Shown here one piece after another: positions 11,601 to 20,900 of a DNA stretch of 33,253 nucleotides (position 1 is the first letter of the stretch; each line of letters begins with the position of its first letter). Source of the stretch: Mnemiopsis leidyi (taxonomy: Eukaryota > Ctenophora > Tentaculata > Lobata > Bolinopsidae); the NCBI GenBank assembly GCA_000226015.1, contig JH153535.1, positions 43,585 through 76,837 of the forward strand. The letters are read 5' to 3'. A program made the translations under genes and the position numbers. Under the pieces are notes generated by a model that searched no databases, was not told where the DNA came from, and saw only the letters and a list, made by a program, of their open reading frames with translations.

Positions 11601-14226
11601 TCTAACAAGAACATAAAACATACATCTAACATCTGTCCAGCACGAAGATGTGGACACGAACAAAGTCTTTACCGAGTTTTTCTGGGACGTGTTTCCAGAG
11701 TTCCAGGCTGTTGGTCAAGTAACAATGTTCAAGGTTTGAATGTACACTTTTTGTTATCTGAGTTTTTCAATAATTAGGATTCATGAATATAAGTATAATT
11801 ATTGTTTTGGATACAGAACTCAAAATTACCATAAAAAACTCAGTTTCAGTCGAAACTTATCTCATTCTCCAGGTTTGCTGCAACCACGAACCACATCTAC
11901 GAGGCAATGTCTACGTTCAGTATCAGAACGAACACGAGGCGGTCAAAGCGTACGCCAAGTTTAACGGTCGATTCTACGCCGGACGTCAGATCTCTTGCGA
12001 GTTTGTTAAGATTGAGAAATGGAAATCTGCTATTTGTGGTGAGTTTTATTAATCTATATCAAAACATTTTAGCATTTTTATTCAACTTTGTTTTTGAATA
12101 AAGATAATGTATTGAACATATATAATTGATAGAAAATCTAAATCTTAAAGTCAGTCAATACATGGTATTGTATAATATAGTTTGTAATAAATTCCTTACT
12201 ATAAAATACTATACTTCAGTACTTGACTACACGTAAAAAAGAATATTTCCTGATATTTGTAACACATTTTTTTCAGGACAATTCCACAGGATGAAATGTC
12301 CTAAAGGAAAGCACTGTAACTTCCTGCACGTGTTTAAGAATCCAGGCGGACTGTTCATGGTGCACGGAAGTGAAGTTTCAGCGAGTCACGCCCGGTCTAA
12401 CCTCAGCGTTAAAGGAGAACACGCCGTGAGGAACCTGGACTGTCATCCTGTTGTTCAGGCCGCCCGGGCCAGACAGCATGGGTCAGTTTGGAGATTTGAA
12501 CTCATTTACCTTTGCTCTTCTTCTATGTTATGCTGATTGTTTGCGTCAGCTAGTTTTTCTATCCGTCCTTAACTGCAACAAATACCCCAGGTTTCCGAGA
12601 AATGGAAGGACGGTGCCCCCAAACCACCAGAGTCCTGTAATTACTCCATGCAGTCCTTTTTCTCCAAACCGCGGGCATCACAGTCCTAGACCGGGAAGTG
12701 TGTCACCTCATCGGGGCAGAGGGGGGCACAGCCCCTCACCTTACAGGGGCAGAGGTGGGCACAGCCCCTCACCGCACAGAGGCAGAGGGGGGCACAGCCC
12801 CTCACCTCATAGGGGCAGAGGGGGGCACAGCCCCTCACCTTACAGGGGCAGAGGGGGGCACAGCCCTTCACCACACAGAGGCAGAGGGGGGCACAGCCCC
12901 TCACCACACAGAGGTCGAGGGGGACACGCTTCCTCGCCACACAGAGGCAGAGGGGGGAACACTTCCTCGCCTAGTTACAATGGTGATTCCCAGAGCCCCT
13001 CCCCTTACCGGGGCAGGAACTTTGGTTCCCACAGCAACCACAACGGAGGAGGGTGTAAGCCTGGAAGTTGGAAAGAAAGAAAACACAGCGGGAGAAGTAG
13101 ATCTCCGCGCGATAGCAAGAGGTTAGAACCTATGAATGTAGATTGTAGTGTATCATTGAGTATATTAGTGTATAGTTTATAATTGTGCTGTACAGTGTAT
13201 AGTAGTGTATAGTACTGTTAGCTGTACAGTGTATAGTAGTGTATATTAGTGTATAGTGTATAGTTCTGATTAGTGTATAGTAGTGTATAGTACTGTTAGC
13301 TGTATAGTGTATAGTAGTGTATATTAGTGTATAGTGTATAGTTCTGATCAGTGTATAGTAGTGTATAGTACTGTTAGCTGTATAGTGTATAGTAGTGTAT
13401 ATTAGTGTATAGTGTATAGTTCTGATCAGTGTATAGTAGTGTATAGTACTGTTAGCTGTATAGTGTATAGTAGTGTATAGTGATCGTACTGATCGTACTG
13501 TTTAGTATACAGAACTGTATAGTGGTTTATAGTGCTTTATAGTGTATAGTAGTGTATAGTTTATAGTACTGTATAGTGCATAGTGCATAGTAGTGAATAG
13601 TTCTGTACAGTATATAGTACTGTATAGTAGTGTATAGTGTATAACTACTGTATAGTGCATAGTGTATAGAAATGTATAATGTAAAGTGTATCAGTCGCAA
13701 AACGCAAAGCGTGCCTCCAGCCAGAAAAGACTCGTGGTTGTTAGATTCCTTGTAAAATTTCACATTTAAATGCTAGTCTTTCTTGGGATGGTAGCCATCC
13801 ATATAGTATATAGTAGTGTAAAGTGTATAGTGTATAGTACTGTATAGTGTATAGTACTGTATAGTGTATAGTACTGTATAGTGTATAGTACTGGTATAGT
13901 ACAATATGAATATATGCTACAGTACTGTAGCCTAAAGTGTATTGTAGTGTATGGTAATGTATAGTGTCTAGAAGTAGTACTGTATAGTTTATAGTATTGT
14001 ATTATGTATAGTAGTGTGTTGTAAATAGTAATGTATTCTGTCACATTTGATCGCTTTTGAAATTACTAATTTTTTCTAAGTAACCGTGACTGATGACTTC
14101 TGATTTTGTTTTTCTGATTTAAAACCCTGAGGGGTGAAGAAAATATTCTTCTCGAGTGTTGAGTTTAATTTCAACAGGTCTCGACGCGGCAGGTCCCGCT
14201 CAAGAAGTCCTAGACGAAGATGTTGA
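5695..14226 (+). CDS. ZRSR2: ZRSR2 / U2AF1-related splicing factor (5' end missing)
   Basis: Nine exons read in continuous phase: 5695-5793, 10750-10797, 11013-11122, 11278-11398, 11641-11733, 11873-12038, 12277-12481, 12591-13121 and 14178-14226, giving 473 codons plus TGA. Residues 1-49 are charged and Glu-rich, as in the family. CCCH finger 1 is C72-x8-C81-x5-C87-x3-H91 (KTGACRFGDRCSRYH). An RRM of the U2AF-homology type follows, with HLRGNVYVQYQ and NGRFYAGRQISCEF. CCCH finger 2 is C212-x7-C220-x5-C226-x3-H230 (CPKGKHCNFLHVF). The tail is RGG/SP-rich and ends in an RS segment. In known animals ZRSR2 contacts the 3' splice site of U12-type introns in the minor spliceosome and also acts in major splicing. 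Both fingers are intact. No ATG is present in the first exon read, so at least one upstream exon was not found. The two most 5' exons rest on splice signals, phase and composition and are less certain than the rest. Confidence 0.95.
6829..7383. repeat. 20-bp minisatellite, block 1
   Basis: More than 20 imperfect tandem copies of a unit close to TATAGTTACTATCTAGTTGC. Variants include ACTGGTCTAGTTGC and ACTAGTCTAGTTGC. It lies inside the large ZRSR2 intron. Confidence 0.95.
9311..9651. repeat. 20-bp minisatellite, block 2
   Basis: A second block of the same repeat family as at 6829-7383, in the same intron but separated from it by about 1.9 kb. The commonest unit here reads ATAGTTACTATCTACTTGCT with ATAGTTAATATCTAGTTGCT alternating. 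Confidence 0.93.
11127..11270. repeat. 20-bp minisatellite, block 3, filling a short intron
   Basis: The 155-bp intron 11123-11277 of ZRSR2 is made almost wholly of the same TAGTTACTATCTAGTTGC-type units. The repeats begin a few bases after the donor GTTAGT and end just before the acceptor ACCCAG. Confidence 0.93.
12727..12957 (+). repeat. 33-bp coding minisatellite in the ZRSR2 tail
   Basis: Seven tandem 33-bp units lie in the reading frame of the eighth recognised exon. Each encodes an 11-residue unit of the form HSPSP(Y/H)RGRGG, with a degenerate unit before (SVSPHRGRGG) and decayed ones after. The array supplies the SP and RGG dipeptides that replace the usual RS-rich tail of this family. 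Units are nearly identical at DNA level, which points to recent expansion. Confidence 0.93.
13140..14040. repeat. GTGTATAGT minisatellite with 78-bp higher-order unit
   Basis: Most of the last ZRSR2 intron (13122-14177) consists of GTGTATAGTAGT-type subrepeats. From about 13210 to 13460 they form a 78-bp higher-order unit: the marker CTGTTAGCTGTA recurs at about 13215, 13293, 13371 and 13449. A non-repetitive patch at about 13690-13795 splits the array. Confidence 0.93.
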
Positions 14227-14515
14227 TATCACCATCACTATGGTTACCATGGTTACCGCGATTATCATGATTTCTGTGATTCCTCAACCCAGGATTCAAA
14301 ATTTATCAGAAGTTTGTCCATTGTAATATAGGATTATCTTGGTAACTATGATTTTCATGGTTACCATGTAAACTATAGTTTCCTTATCTACCCTGGTTTC
14401 CATGGTTACTTTAGTTACTACAGTTGTATCATGATATGCACGTGTCTTTGCTAACGTTTTGGATATGTTAAAGACGGTATCGTTTCAATCGAATAAAAAT
14501 TAAGCTTCAAAACGT
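14227..14515 (+). other. 3' UTR and polyadenylation signal of the ZRSR2 gene
   Basis: The stretch after the TGA is non-coding and contains AATAAA at 14492-14497, about 270 bases after the stop. It carries several copies of the motif GGTTACC or CATGGTTACC (about 14240-14260, 14360 and 14400), some forming CCATGGTTACCATGG-type palindromes. The cleavage position is inferred only. Confidence 0.55.
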
Positions 14516-15377
14516 TTGTTTTAAATCAACTGATCGTGGACATTTCAATGTTTAAGTTGAAGAATTCAGTAATCAGTCGTCATACTATACTGCATAATTT
14601 AAACATGAATTGCTGTGTGTAGTTGCAAGGCGGTAATATTTTGTTATACATTACACAAGATGAGTTATGTGAATTTGATGAGTGTATGTATTCAAAAGCC
14701 ACTAAAGGGCTTGGAGTTTTTAGTTTTTTGAGGGAAGATTTTAATTTGTATTTTGATACTTTCTTTCACTTTAGATTGATTTTAATTTTTCATTTTGGAT
14801 CAGAAGTTTAGGTCTATTGGAACATTTGATAATATTCTGATTCAGTGATCAGTCTTGGAAATTTTCAATTTGTTTATTCACCTTCACAAAACATGTAATT
14901 GTTATATTTTATTCAGTAAAGTTGGTACTTAAACTGTGGAAATATATATGTCCGTATCAGTTATTTGAATTACATTGTAATATATTACACATCACTATTT
15001 GATAACCTTATTTTATGAAATTTCTTTTTTGTACTACATACTATCAATGATAGTAGGCTGTCCCATAAAGATTGACAAAGGCTTGTCAAAATTTGCTCAA
15101 GACCTCTACATATTCCTTGGTGTCCCCGCTGGTAAAAATGTTTCAACGTAAAGTTAAACTTGAAGTTGAACTTGGATCGTCAGAAGACCGAAACAGTGGC
15201 TATTATTAGTATTACATATACAGTACTAGTACTATAGGCATAGCTTTATCTGACTCTGTCCGATCCTCATTAGATTTTCATTTAGAAATAGAAGCGAATA
15301 GATTATAAAATGCCGGAGTGGTACACTTGCTAAACCAGTATAGCCCGTGTGTCAGCGTGCGCGCAGGTACGGGCTTT
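14516..15377. other. Intergenic stretch, nothing recognised
   Basis: AT-rich sequence between the ZRSR2 3' UTR and the foldback cluster. Only short ORFs without family resemblance. Confidence 0.5.
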
Positions 15378-15473
15378 GTAGGTTGATAACCTACTTGCTA
15401 CTGTCGCGGCCATCACGCGCTCTCACGCATTTCTGGCCTGGCGAAGAAATTTTAGACGCGCATCGCCCGTTGA
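15378..15473. repeat. Dispersed repeat, copy 1
   Basis: Begins with the palindrome GTAGGTTGATAACCTAC, continues through CTGTCGCGGCCATCACGCGC and ends TAGACGCGCATCGCCCGTTGA. A second copy lies in reverse orientation at 27588-27673. Confidence 0.88.
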
Positions 15474-15481
15474 TGCGGGGC

Positions 15482-15845
15482 TAGCTTGCTGCTCTCTCCG
15501 TCTAACGTTGTCTGACTTTGTCCGACACTCATTCGAAGCGAATTTGCCTTGCGTTGCGGCCCATTTTCAATGTTGAAAATTATGGGGGGCGGCAGCTTCG
15601 CTGCCGCGCGCTTCGCGCGCGGGGGGCTGCCGCTTCGCGGCAGCAGGTCAGACAACGTCTGACAAAAGCGAATAGGGAATAAAATATCGGGAGGGTGCGC
15701 GCTGCTGTACAAGTCTAACGTTCTGACGGAACGTTAGACTTGTACAGCAGCGCGCACCCTCCCGACATTTTATTCCCTATTCGCTTCGAATGAGTGTCGG
15801 ACAACGTTAGACAACGTTAGACGGAGAGAGCAGCAAGCTGCGAGC
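15482..15845. mobile_element. Large foldback element with a nested insertion
   Basis: The right arm (15729-15845) is continuous and pairs with a left arm split in two: 15668-15723 (56 bp, one mismatch, five-base spacer TGACG) and 15482-15543 (TAGCTTGCTGCTCTCTCCGT...). The interruption, 15544-15665, is flanked by AAGCGAAT at 15536-15543 and 15666-15673. No transposase is visible. Confidence 0.85.
15544..15665. mobile_element. 122-bp insertion inside the foldback, flanked by 8-bp direct repeats
   Basis: Flanked by AAGCGAAT on both sides, consistent with an 8-bp target-site duplication as made by hAT-type elements. It contains the palindrome ATTTTCAATGTTGAAAAT and three adjacent 17-bp hairpins with 7-bp arms around a TTC loop. 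Its outer ends (TTGCC.. and ..GACAA) are only weakly inverted. Confidence 0.6.
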
Positions 15846-15919
15846 CGCGTGACATAATAACACCACCGCCACGACATTGACAAGGGGCTAGGCAACGTTT
15901 AGAAAATGAGGGTCATTGT

Positions 15920-16035
15920 ACGATTAGTAAACGAATAGGAGTGTGCTATCGGAAATTATTTCACGAGTGCCGTAGGCACGAGTGCAGAGTGATAAATAAT
16001 TTCCGATCGGCACACGACTAATGAGTTTACTAATT
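15920..16035. mobile_element. Foldback element with arms of about 40 bp
   Basis: GATTAGTAAAC...GTGTGCTATCGGAAATTATTT is inverted as AAATAATTTCCGATCGGCACAC...GTTTACTAATTG. The centre is CACGAGTGCCGTAGGCACGAGTG, itself a hairpin. A partial copy of one arm (ATAGGAGTGTGCTATCGGAA) recurs at about 16319. Confidence 0.82.
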
Positions 16036-16318
16036 GTATTATCAACCGACTTAGATAACTAAAATACTAACAGGATTAAGAACAGCTTTCACCTTCTTTT
16101 AAGCTATTGTCTTTTGAAAACCGTTGCACCAATATGCCGTGTAGCAATTTATGCACTCTATATCCAACCCGAAATAGGTTCAGTAAAAATATCCGTTTCG
16201 CTTAGCAATTCTAATTGATTGTTGATTTTATGAAGGAGCACTGACATGTTTTGCAGTTAAGCCGCGAGAGTGTGACCATTGCGCGCACATCGCCATAGAA
16301 ACATTTTACACGTATGTA

Positions 16319-16660
16319 TAGGAGTGTGCTATCGGAAATTAGTCAACGGTACTTGGTAACACGGGAGGTTGATAATTGTACATGGTACATTGGTACACTT
16401 ATGCAGCAGGGCCTTCAATGTTGCTCTAACCATTGACGAGATGATATCCGTCTAAAGTTCTTAATCTATAGGAGACCCTGACCAGCAAGCTGCGACTGCG
16501 AGCCGCGCGCGAGTCGGGTAACACCTCGACAAATGCATTGACGAGATGATATCCGTCTACCGTTCTAACGAAACGATAGCTTTAGCTGCGTGAGTCGGGT
16601 ATCACCGCGACAACAAATGCAATGTAACCACAAACCAGCAACCAGAGCCTTTTCATTTTG
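16319..16660. repeat. Degenerate repeat patchwork
   Basis: Contains the half-copy described above and two copies, about 105 bases apart, of TTGACGAGATGATATCCGTC (about 16433 and 16538), each followed by GCGAGTCGGGTA or GTGAGTCGGGTA and CACC-CGACA blocks. AGCAAGCTGCGA also matches the edge of the foldback at 15840. Confidence 0.7.
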
Positions 16661-17778
16661 GCTTTGCGCGCGTAGTTATAGTGTGCGTAAGCACCTGGAT
16701 AGGTAAACCCTCAATAAATGATACAGGGTAATGGGTATTTTGCCAAAGACAAAATTGAAAACCCCCAAGTGTAAGGATGAGACTAGATCTTCACTTAAAG
16801 TTAAGGGCCTCAACAAGTACAACAAACAAATGATTTACCGCGCGCTTTCAAAGACTGAGGTCCCCAAGCAACAAATGAAATAATTCATATAAAAATTTGC
16901 TCAGATTCAGAACACAGAACCAAGAGTAAGACAATGAAATTTAAATAAAAGTAAAACTTCCATGATTCATCGTGAAATTGTTGTCGCGGTTACAATTACA
17001 CCAGACTCTCGCAGCTCATAGCTCAATGTTTCGTCAGAACGGTACATTTTTCTCTCTTTCAACCAATACAAGGGCAGAATGTGTGTAAGGGCAAAAATAA
17101 TTCCTTGAAAAGGTTGCTTCTGTGTTCTGTAAGTTTTGTAACATACCTTAAGAGGCTCAAATGATAAAAAGCGAATCTCATTTTCTCAACGAGTGCGATC
17201 TCAACGCTAGAGTAAGACGTTATATTCACCATAAACTACAAAAACCTTCAAGCCGATTTCCACCCTCAAAGTCAAACCATATCCAACAACATCCTCGCAG
17301 TCACCTCTCCAATCATAAATGTAAGAACCGAAGAAATTTCACCGTCGACCAAGTCCCACGTTTTCCAGATCATTTTTTCAATGGAGTATAACTATAAGTA
17401 TAACTATAAGGTTTAACATTAGGTACTTCCCAATGATGATTAGGTACTTGAACTTCCCAATGATGATAAAGCTCCCGTGTCAAGTCGAAGGATTGGGATT
17501 GATTCAGATTAACAAGAAAATTTCATCATCATGATAATAGTTGCAAATACTAAATTCGCACATTATCGGAAATAACTATTACGGACTTTATAATCAGTAT
17601 CACGGATTCACGGACTTTAGTATTAGTATCAGTATATCAGTATATCAGTATAGTAGTAGTATCAGTATAATTATTCACGGACATGATTATTCACGCTCGA
17701 AAATGTCCTGTGATTCTCTGACACTGACAGAATGTAACAGTACTTAAACAATTTCCGAGAAGAAAAAGTCACAATTTT
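16661..17778. other. Intergenic stretch with a small microsatellite
   Basis: Mostly unrecognised AT-rich DNA; a CAGTATATCAGTATAGTAGTAG microsatellite-like tract lies at about 17597-17670. The ORF at 17161-17391 has no family resemblance and is not called. Confidence 0.5.
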
Positions 17779-17913
17779 AACTCCGAAAGTTTAGTGAATA
17801 GAGAGTGACCATTTCACTGATTCAACTCCGAAAGTTTAGTGAATAGAGAGTCACCACTTCACTGTTTCAACTCCGAAAGTTTAGTGAATAAAGAGTGACC
17901 ACTTCACTGATTC
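17779..17913. repeat. Three 45-bp tandem repeats overlapping a stop codon
   Basis: Copies start at 17779, 17824 and 17869, each beginning AACTCCGAAAGTTTAGTGAA. The third copy includes the stop codon (17904-17906) and last residues of the IFI44-like protein on the minus strand; the other two lie in its 3' UTR. Confidence 0.93.
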
Positions 17914-20900
17914 ACGGAGGAGGATCGCTGCAAGTCTAAAGAATGTCTATGGCCAGCACTGCCAGTCTCGCTGTGCTGATAAACCTGGGTCTGAACAATC
18001 ACACTGTTACACCTCCTGTACAACGGGGTGGGCGAGCCCGTGTTATCTGACGCAGAACGGTTTCTTCCAGTCACGTGGGCAAGCTGACCACTCAGAGAGC
18101 TCCCAGGCACCGAACCCCCGCTCAGATTAGAAGCAGATCTCACTTTGTTTACTTGCTCCGCTGACTGGAGGCTCTCCCGGTCCTCCAGACCTGACTCGGC
18201 AGCGTAGAGGATCTGACGAAAGGCGCTGAGAGCGAGGATTCCGATGTTGTGGACAGGCTTTATCTCGTGCTCGTAACACTTGAGGGGGTAGATGTAGTTG
18301 CGTGGGAGGGAGAAGGAGGTGGAGACCAGCTCTACAACATCCGTGATCGTGCAGCTCCGGTAGATGTAGGACAGGTGGGATTCGACGTGTTTGCAGGCAA
18401 GGTCTGTTTTTGTTAGGATCACTCGGATTGGTATATCTGAAGTGAGGTTAGTGATTAGGATGAATACTGCGTAAGAAAATTGAAGAATCAGTTTCCTACA
18501 ATAATTTTGTTCAATGAAACGGATGGCATGCTTGGAAAATCTACCAGTAAATATCCGAAACTTAGTTCTACGAACCTCTCGCATCGATTTGCTCTTTAAG
18601 CTCGAGAATTTTGGAATGGAGGGGAGTGTTTTTGGGAGGGATTCTGGTGGAATCTAGCACTAGAGCTATACAGTGCATCTCATCTCGTATGGAAGTGTCG
18701 CTGTTAAAACCAGGAGAGCGATTTGTTATCAAACCTCCTCCAGTCAGACTAAACCTGTTGAAGAAGTAAGTATTGACTATGGATGTGAAGTAAATATCAT
18801 ATAAGCAGTAAGACTGTGTCCAGGGGTAGTGATGCGTGAGGCAAAAATGATCCCATTTTGGAAGCTTCCGACGACGGTTAGCATTGTGATTGTTAACATT
18901 TATACTATTTCACATTGACAAATTATACAGAATCGTTATCAACTTTTCTATAACTTCTTCATATAAAAGACTAGAACTTACCTGTCAGATAAATGCCCAT
19001 CTAGCATGTAAACGAGATCAGTAGATGATATGTTGGTTTCCGATATACCTGGGGTATCACAGATCCTAATGTTCAGAGGTTCTTTCGATCTTTGGGGCTG
19101 CATGGCATATCTCCGGAACTAGATATATGACCAGTTACTTTTTATAATATTAATAGCGAGGTTTTTCACTTAAACATAAAAATGTCTTTACTTTTTACAC
19201 TTACTAACAGATGCAATGCATTTACCGTCGATAACGACTTTAAGCCAATAGCAAAGCAACATACAAAAAACCTCTCTCCCCCTCTGTAGTCTTTGGCTTC
19301 TTGATTAGGCTCTCTCCAGTCTCCACTGACTCTTTTATAACCTTATATCTCCGTCCCTGACACGTCCCTCTTATATCTCCCCCTACTTCACCCTCCCACA
19401 CCCCCTCCCCCCCCTATTCAGCCCTTACCCTAGACAGGCAAACACCCTTTGGCGTTACCCTCTCGTGGGCCTTCCAGTACCTTACAGGCCCAGTCTCTCT
19501 TAAAAAATAAAAAACCTGTTTAGTTGTGACGGAAGATCCATCACCGGTTCTCGCTCTAGAAGTGATGTGACCTTTGAAAGTACTCTCGAATGTGTTGAAT
19601 ACGCTGCTTTTACCTGACCCTAGAATCATTTAACATATTGTCAGTTTCAAAATGGCGACTCTCGATAACCAAACAAAACTTGGAATGGGATCATTTATTA
19701 GTCATAGAGTAAAATTACCGAAATGACTTGTAACAGAACGATATCAAAGATTTACCGATGGGACCAAGTAAAAGAACATTAATGAAGTCAATCTGACAAA
19801 ACTCTGGTCTGTATTGCACAAAGTAGTTGATGCTCTCTGCTAATGTTGATCTGAAACGGGGAATATAGAGTGTAAGAGTGTTCTGATCAACTTAAAAATA
19901 ACGATGAAATAAACGAAATCTAACTGGTATCTGGGGAAATGGGATTTCTAAAAGCAAAGTTTTAGTGTTTATATCGCTCACGATTGGTTCAACGTCACAT
20001 CACGCCAAGGTCTCTCCAGGATTGCTGAGGTGTCAATGTTGATTAGTGAGTCTTGTTAATTGAATTAACGGCAAATTAAATTTTAATTCCAGCGTCCCGC
20101 CTTGTAGTAAAAAGACGCTAATCAAAGTAAATTTTCATAAAACAATGAAATTGAAATCTAGTAAATTCTCAGCTTATATAATCGTTCTATGAAGAACTTA
20201 CGAAGATATCTTTGGCAAGCATCAAAGACTTCCACATCAACAACTTCTAGTGCTCCTTCCTCTACTCCGGTAAGCTCTGCTAACGAGCCTCCTTCATACG
20301 GTCCTCCTGAGTAAACCTGCAGTTATTGCTTAATAAGTTTTATTTATTTTTTGCTTCACTGTTTATATTTATATAAGTCGTATCAATGATATCTGGCAAA
20401 TGCTTATTGGCAGTGAGAGAAGTGATGCTGTATAACTACTAGTAGAAAGTACATTTACGCTGGACGAAATTGAATTTTAAGCAATAATTATAAAGCACAT
20501 ATTCATAAAAAATTAAATTTTTCTTTACAAAATTAAAAGAAGGGTTGTCAACTAACATTAGCACTTTTGGCGCCAAAAACTTTGCAAAATAAACGAAGGG
20601 TAGGACGAGCTGAAGAGCCAAAGTATGGACCCAAATCAGGGTCGTCGTAAATGTGGAAGTCTGAATCCGACTGGGTCGCAGTTATCTGCAAATACATTGT
20701 CGTAAAAAACTTGTTACTTTGTTAGCTTGCAAATACATTGTCTTAAAAAACTTGTTACCTTGTTACCTTGCAAATACATTGTAAGTAAAGATTTATGACG
20801 TCGATTATCATTAAGCTCATTATCACAATTAACAGAAAATCCAATCTACAAATTTAATCTATTCTTTCAGAAACAAAACATGTTACCTTGAGATCCTCGG

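Noticed and set aside
12686..12940. Minus-strand and other-frame ORFs across the ZRSR2 tail.
   Set aside because: They are shadows of the 33-bp coding repeat; the + strand frame is fixed by splicing and family match.
15452..15712. 86-codon minus-strand ORF in the foldback cluster.
   Set aside because: It runs through palindrome arms and hairpins and resembles no protein; open by composition.
19840..19850. Alternative acceptor TTTCAG at 19851-19852 for the exon before the P-loop.
   Set aside because: A stronger pyrimidine tract, but joining it to the upstream exon gives an immediate stop. The TTAG at 19840-19841 keeps the frame.
20307..20308. Acceptor ACTCAG giving exon start 20306.
   Set aside because: It needs a phase-1 donor upstream and only weak ones exist. 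The CTGCAG acceptor with exon start 20316 pairs in phase with the good GTTAGT donor at 20556.
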